This document shows positions 51,695 to 60,800 of a stretch of DNA of 64,000 bases, in pieces. The DNA comes from Auriscalpium vulgare (lineage: Eukaryota; Basidiomycota; Agaricomycetes; Russulales; Auriscalpiaceae), in contig JAHBBC010000010.1 in NCBI GenBank assembly GCA_019915015.1, forward strand, positions 186,001-250,000. The letters run 5' to 3'. Position 1 is the first letter of the stretch, and every line of letters begins with the position of its first letter. Under the pieces are notes generated by a model that worked only from the letters and a program-made list of their open reading frames with translations, ran no database searches and had not been told where the DNA came from. The position numbers were made by a program, and so were the translations under genes.

Positions 51695-54611
51695 AAGCCC
51701 CCCCAGTCTCGGCGTTGGAAGCTTCGCTCGAATTGTCCCAAGAGGCCTGCAGCGCGCCCAAGTCGAGGATTCCCAGGGCTGCGATGTCGGGGTCCGCGTT
51801 GATCTGGCCTTCTGCATGTGCTTCCGAGCCTACACCGTCCAGTGCACGTCGTTCAGCTGGGCGCAAGGCATTACGCAGTTCCTTAGTCCACTGTGTCGGC
51901 GTGAGGGTGAGGTCTTGCTTCGCCGCGGAGAGATTGTTCAGACGTGTGGTGAACCAGACTTCGTTGGACCATGACCATTCACCGTTCCATGCGCGACTGT
52001 CCAAGAAGTCCTTCTGTCTCGGCCAAAGGCTTCGTCCGCTCTTTCCTCCATACAGCCGATCTACCTCCGATGGGGTCGTGCGGTCGAAGCAGCTAGGAAC
52101 TGGAGTGGTAGTCGCGTCGCCAATGCCATATTCCGTTACTAGCCGCGAAGGCCCCGTACCCGCATCCTCCAACAGGCTAGGAGGCCCAAATTGAAGGGCA
52201 AGTCTCCAAGAAATGCCACCCGCTTGGAGGAACATGCGTGCGTTAGGCTGTGTCATGAGGTCGCGCACAGTCGCGAGGTACGCGTCCCAGATGTTGGCGC
52301 GTGCCTCCCACCAACGAACTTGGGTGAGGTTGACGTGCGCGTACGCCGCCCAGCTGTCCGGCAGGATTGGGAGTGGCCCCGGTAAACGACTCTTTGGATA
52401 GCTCCATCGGAAGGAAATGCCTTTGCTGAGCATGAAGGCAATCACGTCTGGCCACGGTGCAGTGCAGGCATCTCTCCACATCGCTACTCGCAGTTTCGAG
52501 CGCGACAGCAAGTGAATATGCCCCGTAAGGATGGGAGAGGTGGGCGGGATGGACAACGGAGTCTCCGAAGGACGTAAGATAGCCGCTGAGAACGTAGCGA
52601 CCCCATGCAGCGGTGAAGATGGCCCGTACACTTCCGTATTAACAGTGACGGGCTGCTCCTCTAAGCTGACGTTGGCCGGAGCGGGGGAAACAGGCTCGGT
52701 GTCCATGGCCGTCGACCGATCGCCGCGCGTTTCGGATATTCTGTCCATCAGTGAAGTCGTGGGCACTGTATCCAACCGCGACAACAAAGATGCGGGCTTA
52801 GCAGAAATTCCGTGGGACATGCGAGCCAGCAACGTTGGAACTTTTGGAGTGTCAAATTCTCTCGATATACTCTCAACCATTGATGTGGGACCCGTCAGAC
52901 GATCAAGAAGAGATCGAGCGCTCGATCCACCCTCGAGAGAGCTGTCCTCTCGAGGTCTTTTACGTCCGCGTGTCTCGATGGGCGTGGTTGGTCCTCGGGA
53001 GGATGAAGAAGAGCTATCCTTCTTCGCAGAACCGGACTGTCCAGTTCTGTCCTCCATAACCACGTCCGATGAGGCACGTTGCGACGAACTTTCTCCAGGC
53101 CCGTGATGGAGAGTTTGGAGAGAGACACGAATGGCGGTTTGAACGTCGGCCTCTTCTTGATGCAGCTGATGTTCAACATCCGCGTCGCTTTCGCGGAGTG
53201 GGGATGATGGGTCGACGTGTGCTCTCTGCTTCCCTTTCCCGGATGGCGATGAGGCGCGCGGCTCGGCAGTTGAAGGGGTTGGAGGATCGGCCGGCGGCCT
53301 CATGGGACCGATGTTCTTCCCGTATATAGACTCGATGAAATCGTCTTCTTCGTCCTGGTCATAGGCGGGAAGCGGCAGCATCTCCCATTCGCCCGGCAGC
53401 TCCTTGGTCGCACGGAAGTCGGTTATGTCGACGAACACGGTACCGTCCCCAGGTTCAGGATGATTCAACCGAACCGCACATCCCATGTACTCGCCATCCT
53501 TCACGTGCTTGGCTGCGATGTACCGCCTCGTGGAGGGGTCGTCCGAATCCATCTGCTCGTGCCAGCGACGGACTTCACTGACTTTTCGAATACGGTCTTT
53601 GCGGAGCAGTTCGTTTGTCCTATGCTTCAAGTTCTCGGCGTTTTTCTCCCACTTGCGCAAGCGTTTGTCTCGTTCACGAGTTACCGCTCCGATTTCTCGC
53701 GCACCCAGATTGCGAGGGTTGAGCATTTCCAACTCAGGTTTCTCCAACCCGAAGTGCCACAGATACCGAGGGTTCGCGCCATGAAGGTAGAGTTCTTGAA
53801 CATTCGGCCAGGTGATTCGAGGGAGATGAAAGTCTATGAGGGTGCCCACGCGCTCTCCTGAAAGCCAAATGATGATCGTATTGGTCCAACCAGCTACGGG
53901 GAGAGGGATTGCTTCCCAGCCATGACCCGCATGAGTTGCGAGAAATACCACGAAAGCCATCCACTCGTGCATAGAACGACGAATGATCGAGAGTTGTTTC
54001 TTGAGGTCGCCTTTAACCGCTGGCTCTCGGGTCATGGCAGGGATACGTAGTGGAGCCGCATCGTAACCCAAGTACTTCTGCATGGCCTCTCCGATCTGCA
54101 TCATATGGCCTGTGTACTCCGTTAACCACGATAAGGCCTTCGGAGTGCATTGATACCGGTCGTTGCCGACACGTACGAAGCCGTTCCCGTCCGCTTCATC
54201 GTTATACACCCACTCGTCGTTGGTGCTATCGTTGGGCAGCGGGCGATAAGCCAGCCAAGGTCGTTTGTAATCCCACCATTCGATGGGAATGTCTGGACCG
54301 TCCGATCGATAACGAAATGGGGGAGTCGCGTGTAAAGCAGTTCGTGAAGGTAAGGGCACCGGCGAGCGTCCGCACGGCGTTGGATCCATTCCGAATCCCA
54401 CCCATTGAACTCCTGGAACTGAAGACGTGTATACTTCGGCGAGATATCCTCCGGACGTCACTATGCTGTATGGCTTGACCGATTCATCGTAAACTGCCTT
54501 GGGGTCTCCGGCGCGCCGTCGACGCGCAATGTCTCGCAGTTTCCCTGCCGGCGGGGGCGTGGGAGCGGCTTCCGCTCCCCAACCATACGATGGTTGTGCC
54601 CACGACGACAT
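51690..54611 (-). CDS. 973-aa second ORF of element C, unknown function
   Basis: Sense with Gag-Pol, starting 233 bp after its stop. First ATG MSSWAQPSYGWGAEAAPTPP; the open frame extends 14 codons upstream without ATG. Intact for 973 aa. The N-half is globular and rich in Trp and Tyr (PDIPIEWWDYKRPWLAYRPL, MHEWMAFVVFLATHAGHGWE, TNTIIIWLSGERVGTLIDFH), followed by a basic helical stretch (RERDKRLRKWEKNAENLKHR), a disordered Ser/Glu part (SSSSSRGPTTPIETRGRKRP) and a C-part with VRWWEARANIWDAYLATVRD. No signal peptide or membrane segment, so it is not envelope-like. Its last codons (ETGGAL) are encoded by the polypurine tract and the stop lies in the LTR. Confidence 0.8.
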   Translation of the reverse strand: MSSWAQPSYGWGAEAAPTPPPAGKLRDIARRRRAGDPKAVYDESVKPYSIVTSGGYLAEVYTSSVPGVQWVGFGMDPTPCGRSPVPLPSRTALHATPPFRYRSDGPDIPIEWWDYKRPWLAYRPLPNDSTNDEWVYNDEADGNGFVRVGNDRYQCTPKALSWLTEYTGHMMQIGEAMQKYLGYDAAPLRIPAMTREPAVKGDLKKQLSIIRRSMHEWMAFVVFLATHAGHGWEAIPLPVAGWTNTIIIWLSGERVGTLIDFHLPRITWPNVQELYLHGANPRYLWHFGLEKPELEMLNPRNLGAREIGAVTRERDKRLRKWEKNAENLKHRTNELLRKDRIRKVSEVRRWHEQMDSDDPSTRRYIAAKHVKDGEYMGCAVRLNHPEPGDGTVFVDITDFRATKELPGEWEMLPLPAYDQDEEDDFIESIYGKNIGPMRPPADPPTPSTAEPRASSPSGKGKQRAHVDPSSPLRESDADVEHQLHQEEADVQTAIRVSLQTLHHGPGESSSQRASSDVVMEDRTGQSGSAKKDSSSSSSRGPTTPIETRGRKRPREDSSLEGGSSARSLLDRLTGPTSMVESISREFDTPKVPTLLARMSHGISAKPASLLSRLDTVPTTSLMDRISETRGDRSTAMDTEPVSPAPANVSLEEQPVTVNTEVYGPSSPLHGVATFSAAILRPSETPLSIPPTSPILTGHIHLLSRSKLRVAMWRDACTAPWPDVIAFMLSKGISFRWSYPKSRLPGPLPILPDSWAAYAHVNLTQVRWWEARANIWDAYLATVRDLMTQPNARMFLQAGGISWRLALQFGPPSLLEDAGTGPSRLVTEYGIGDATTTPVPSCFDRTTPSEVDRLYGGKSGRSLWPRQKDFLDSRAWNGEWSWSNEVWFTTRLNNLSAAKQDLTLTPTQWTKELRNALRPAERRALDGVGSEAHAEGQINADPDIAALGILDLGALQASWDNSSEASNAETGGAL
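51695..51708 (-). promoter_or_regulatory. Polypurine tract of element C
   Basis: GACTGGGGGGGCTT directly before the 3' LTR in the element's orientation; plus-strand DNA primer. It is also coding sequence of the second ORF. Confidence 0.75.
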
Positions 54612-54843
54612 TTGCGTTTGGCGGGGTAGAGGCGAGGTGATGGTTCGAGACAAAGAAGAGGGACCCGAGTCGTCCGTTCTCCGTCTAAGCGCGCCTCGAG
54701 GCGGTGGCGCCCGGCGGGGTCACGTGCTGCAGTCGCGTCGCGTAGAATAAGTAAGATAGAATTAAAAGGCGGGGCTCTTAGCGATGAATAGTACATCAAG
54801 AAATAAAATCAGAAGAAATTATATACATGGAGGCGATCCTGCT

Positions 54844-57800
54844 TCATCGTTTAGCAGGACCTGCCAAGCCCGCGTCCCGTCGGTAAGAGAATAATCGTTG
54901 GGGTGCGTTCCGTAAATCCGTGGCGGTTGCCCATGAGTCGTATAGCGGCGAATACCCCTCCCAACGAATGAGGTAGAGCATCCGCTTCCTGCGCTTATCG
55001 TAACGATGACCGACAATCTTATCGACATGATATTCTTCAGAAGCTGGCTTGTCTGAACGGGTGTCTGGTAACACAGTGCGATGCCCGAATTCGGGATCTG
55101 ATGGTCTGTACAGACGCAAATGTTCGAGATTAAGGACATTGGAGCCAGGGTAATTGTCGGGAAGTCGGAGACGGTAGACTTTGGGGTTAATACGCTCCTG
55201 AACTTCGAATGGACCAACTGCACGCTGTACTAGCTTGCTCCCTTCCCCTTTACTTTCCAACCATTCCAAAGAATGGGGATTCACCAGGACCTGATCTCCG
55301 ACCTTGAATTCTAACTCTCGTCTACCCTTGTTGTAGGATTCGCTCTGTTTCAACTGAGCTCGCGCGAGAGCCATCCTCGCGCTTTCCCTATGGTATTGCA
55401 TGAGTCGCACGAAATCATCGGATCGGTCATTCAATAACGCGTCCTGCGGAGCGGCTTCCGCTCCTTCTGCCTGCGCAAAATCTAAGCTGGATTTGGGTTG
55501 GAACCCATAGAGTACGAAATGAGGACTCATCCCCGTGGACGAATGAGGAAGATTATTATAAGCGTGTTCAAGCAGCGGCAACCATTCGGCCCAACTCGTC
55601 TTGTCCGTAGCGACATAGGCGCGTAGCATGATCTCCAGCTTCTGATTTACGATTTCCGTCTGTCCATCGTGCTGAGGATGATGCGAGGATGATAGAGACA
55701 TTCTAGTTTTGAGCGCTTTCGACACCCCTTTCCAGAAGTCAGAAGTCCACCTAGGATCACGATCGGAAACTATGTTATCGGGCACGCCGAACCTGCAGAT
55801 GACATGATTGACAAAAAGCTTCGCGAATCCTTCGGCTGTTAGGCCAGTCGTAGTAGGGATAAACTGCGCATGTTTTGACATTCGATCGACTGTAACCAGG
55901 ACAGCATTGAATTCTAGCGACCAAGGTAGGCCAGTCACTAAATCCAGCGATACAGATTCGTAGGGGCGTCGCGGAACTGGATTCGGAATCAAACGGCCGA
56001 ACTTAGTAAAGTTCCTGTGCTTGATTTTCTGGCATACATCGCAGGTGTCACAGAACCGTTGTACGTCTTTCTTCATTGAAGGCCAAAAGAATTTTCCGCT
56101 CATGAGCTGCCATAGCTTCTCAGCGCCGGCATGAGCCGATTCGAATGGAGATTCATGAGCTTGAAGGAGCAGACTGGCTCGCAGGGATTTGGGAACACAA
56201 AGCCGGGGTTGGAAATCCGCATCTCTAAAGTATAGGAGTCCTTTCTCGTCCTTGAAATATCGCTGTCCCGCATCCCAAGAATCCGGAGAAGTACTAGTAC
56301 TTTCCCATCTCTGCTTGAAAGCGGCATCCGCTTTATATCCTTGCAGAAAGGATTGCAGATAACTCTTATCCATGTGGACATGAATAGTAGGAGGGGGATT
56401 TGCGGCTTCCCAGGCTCGCTGCTTGTCGTACAGATCGATATGCTCTGACAGGTCAGACGCCCTGATCTCTCCTGTGTCGGCTTCCAACGATGGCTCCCCC
56501 GAGGTGTAGTCCTTCGTTGCGCGTTCCGAATCTAGGTTCTTACTAGCCGTCTTGTAGGAACGGGTCGTAACTTGGAAACAATGATGTGGCGGATTAAACA
56601 AGCCGTCGTTCCAGTCCGTTAATACCAATTGTACGGACTTCTCTAATTCTCCTACGGAGTTGCCCCTCAGAGGAGACTCAGACAACTTGGCGAGCGTTAG
56701 AGCGGGTGAGTCTTCGTCGTTAGGAGTTACATAACTGGGCACGCCTTCGAGCAAGCGAGAGATGGGATCCACATTGGAGTGTACCCTACCCGGACGATGA
56801 ATGATCTCCAGGCCCGGAGCGTAAGCCGAGAAGACAGTTCCCCAAGCTCCCAGTCGTCGATTATTGTTTTCATACGTCTTTGCCCACTGAAGAGCCGCGT
56901 GATCAGTGACGAGTAAGATACGTTCGCCTTCGATGAACGGCTGGAATTTTACGAGCCCTTCTTTAGCGGCTAGAGCCTCCCTCTCCGTTGCAGAATAATT
57001 CCTTTCCGCTGGTTTGAAAGTTCGACTCCAATATCCTACTACCCTTTCGACTTGTACGGTCGTATCCTCGAAAGAGCTTCCCCAGGAGCTCTCGTAATCA
57101 CAGTCAATAATCTTGCTCGATAAAGTGGTCGTGAGCTTGGGAACCGGCTTCCCCAACTCGTATGCCCGACGGACACGCTCATAAGTCCTCGTTCCTTTCA
57201 GATCTTTCAAGGCCATTATTTGCACTTGTTGCAAGGTAACCCCTAGACCGTCTCCGGAAGCATCCGTATACAACCGATAGGGCTTCCCCATCTCCGGATG
57301 CGCCAGTACCGGAGCACGAGATAGAGCTTTCTTGATCTCTTCGAAGGCTCTTTCGTGTTCGGCACGCCAATTCCATGCAGCTCCCTTCCGGGTCAGCGAG
57401 AATAGAGGAGTTGCAAGTGTAGCGTAGTGTGGTATGAACGCTGAAAAATACACCGCCATCCCCAGGAACGTGCGTAATTCGGCCACCTTAGTAGGCCTCG
57501 GCATCTTCAAGATGGCTTCCACCTTTTGTTTGTGCGTCGACAAACCTAACCGAGAGACTTTGTGTCCGAGTAGAATGATGGAACTATAGAAAAGATGACA
57601 TTTCTTCGGAGATAATGTAATTCCTGATTTCTCAATGGCTCCGAGTACTTTGTCCAAATGTTCAATGTGTTCTTCATAGCTCCTCGAATAAACCACTATG
57701 TCGTCTATGTAGACCAGACAAAACAACCAGAGGTACGGGGACAAGATCTCTTGCATGACGCGTTGGAAGATCGAAGGGCCGTTACGTAGTCCGAAGGGCA

Positions 57801-60800
57801 TCCTCAAGAACTGGAAGAGCCCTTTGTGCGTGCGAAAGGCAGTTTTCTCTACATCCTCCGGGGCCATCTCTAACTGAGTGAATCCGGCTAGAGCGTCCAG
57901 AGATGACAAGACTTGAGATCCTGAGAGTGAAGAAAGAATCTCAGACTGGCGTGGAATAGGAAATTCGTCTGGGACAGTGACTGCGTTGAGCTTCCGGTAG
58001 TCTACACAAAATCTTGGCTTGTTATTTCGGTAGACGATGACGACCGGAGCGCTCCAAGGGCTAACGGATGGTTCAATGACCCCTTGCTCAAACCACACAT
58101 TAAGTTGCTCTTCAATAACCATTCGTTTGGCCGGAGAGCTCCCGTACATGGGCACGGCTATAGGCACTTGTCCGTCCTCGGTACGAATGTGTACCCTCGA
58201 TTGGTGCTTTCCCAATCTTCCATCAAATCCAAATGCTCGTTGTCTGCGTCGCAGCATTTCCCAAGCTCGTTCTCTCAGCTCCTCCGGAAGTTGCCCTACA
58301 TCGAGGAGCTCTTCCATGTCTTGAGATGGCCATATGGTTGGATCGGGCACTTCAGCAGTTTTGGGCCCCCAAATCTCCTCTTCCTGAGGTTCTGGCTCGA
58401 CGGCTTCCGTCGGCCTTTCGGGAGCAACCCTGACTTCCGCATCTCTTACTTCAGATTGCAAGTTTAAGTTCGCGTGTACTAACTGCTTGAGGACGCTTGC
58501 GTGATTTGCTAAAGCTTCCGAATTCTCGACACTCCCGGGGGCATCCAGGAATTTAGCAGGGTCGACCAGATGTCCTACGACTTCTCCTTTCCGCAGCATC
58601 TTAGGGTGCGCTGACGTATTCGCTATCGGGAGGTACGGAGACGATTGGTTCAGAAGAGTATTGGGAACTACGAAGACGGGAGCTCTGGACGAAGCTACCA
58701 TAGATTTCTCTACCATCCAAGTGCGCTCGTCCGTGAAGCTAGCGGAGACTTGTACACGCTTCACTGAATGTGGGGGAATTTTGACGTCACTAGATACCCG
58801 CACGCTTCGTGGACCTTCCGCGTCCTTTCTCAAGACTCTGCGCTTCGCCTTGTTCCGACGATGAGCTTTGGCGAGAATAAAGCGTGCCAGGGGAGCCCCC
58901 AGTACCCTTTTCGCTATCCGAGCTTCCTTCCCATTTGACTCTTGAACTCTTTCAGCTAGAACCTCGTATTTCCGTCCTTCGAAGTATACTCGAGTTCCTG
59001 ATTCCAAGTTTCGTTCAACAGCCAACTCATAAGCTTGGTGGAAGTCCTCTCCTAATAGAATGGGCACCGACATGTTCGATACCACGTACGCCTCGACTTC
59101 TAGTTGGAGTTCTCTTCCGTCGACCGTGTGCACGAAAATGGGTAACATTACATATCCATGTAAGGAAGCCTCCTTAGCTGTCAATTGCACGAGCTTCAAC
59201 TTCAACCCCTGCCTCAGGGCCGGCGGATTAACTAGCTGATCATAAGTCGATTTGGAGAGGAGAGAGATATCTGCGCATGAATCTAGTCGTAAATCGCGCA
59301 AAGGTCCAGAGGGAATCATGATTCGTCCTCTCATGGACACTACTGACACGCCTACGGCTGACATTCCGGGGATAGAAGTGCGCTTCCTCTTTAATTTGAT
59401 GATCTCCATCTCAGGCGTTTCGGCTTGCAATGCCTCAATTCGTTCTATGAGACTGCCGTCGCTAGGACTTGGTCGACCGTGGAGCCTTAATTGAGTGTAA
59501 TACTCGTCTTCCACTTCCTCTACAGTAGGAGAGGGGGTCCGTACGATTTTCTCGAGGTTTCCTCGAGTACGCGCTGTCAGCACTTCTCGTACGGACGGGA
59601 TTTCCTGCCCAATATCTGCCTGCTTCTCAATGGATCTCATTTCTATCGTCTCATGGTCGGCTTCCGACCATTCGCTCTGGCGCGATACGATATAAGCTGA
59701 AGAAATAGCTTCCATTAGGTACGCTTCAAACAAAGTATTATACATGAGTTCATCCTCCGGAGACCTATCCGACTCTAATCCCGCGCTCAAAAGATTTACT
59801 TCCTTCTTCTTGACGTAAGTCGGCCAGTGAGGGCATTCTCGGTCCCAATGATGTTTACTCCCACAAAGCTTGCAAGGTGAAGGAGGTGGTTTGACAAGGG
59901 ACTTCGTGCCATCAGCTTTAGGAAAAGGATAACCTCCTTTCGGAGGAGCCCTCTGCCGTTTAACCAACGTAGCGAATACTTGTGCTGATACGGCGGGGTC
60001 GACTTGGTCCGGGGCACTTAGATTCTCCTCGTCATCTTCATTAACGATAGGGAATTCAGCTTCTTCAGCTTCATCCCCGTTCCCGGAAGCTAGATGGACG
60101 GACGCTTGGCCTCTATCATTACGGCCGCGGAATGCTCTAGGCCGGAAGGGCCGGGCATTCTCTTCACGTATCGCTTGCCGGACTAACTGTGGTATCTCTT
60201 CTTTAGATACCAAATCGCTGGAATTACGCGAAGCAGCAATTAGAGCTAAGGCATTATCCTGAGCCCTTCGAGTGAGATCGTCCGTGCTTAATGGTAACGG
60301 CACATTCAGAGTCGTCATCCAGCTAGAGGGTACATTGCGAAGGACGATCTGGGCTTCTTCGGGTCCTCCGTTATCCGTGTTCAGGAGAGCGCGAGCATAC
60401 ATAATGCGCCTCTGTAGGTAATCCTCGGGCATTTCACGTTCATGTCCCTTTTGACGGAAGAACATCTCCGTGAATTCCATGTTCCGTTCCAACTGCCATT
60501 GACGTCCCAGGAATACGGATTTGAGACCGTTCAGCCAATTCAAGTGGTTGGCCATCATGTAGGTTTTCATGCGCCTCGACACCTGGATCCACCACCGCTT
60601 CACTCGCGAGTTGTCCTTGAGCTGCGTCCATAGCCAACGTCCCATGGCCGCGGGAAGCGACTCATTCATTACCGCTAATTCCTGAACATCGGCGAAGTAT
60701 GCAATAGCGGTATGCTTGTTCCCATCCCAGCTGGGCAAATGATCGGGCCTTAGCTCTTCCTTTAACCTCGGCCCGAGGTTCAGGTTACCTTGAGGATTGT

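Noticed and set aside
53069..54478. Plus-strand ORFs opposite the second ORF of element C
   Set aside because: Shadow frames of the 973-aa minus-strand ORF, without motifs.
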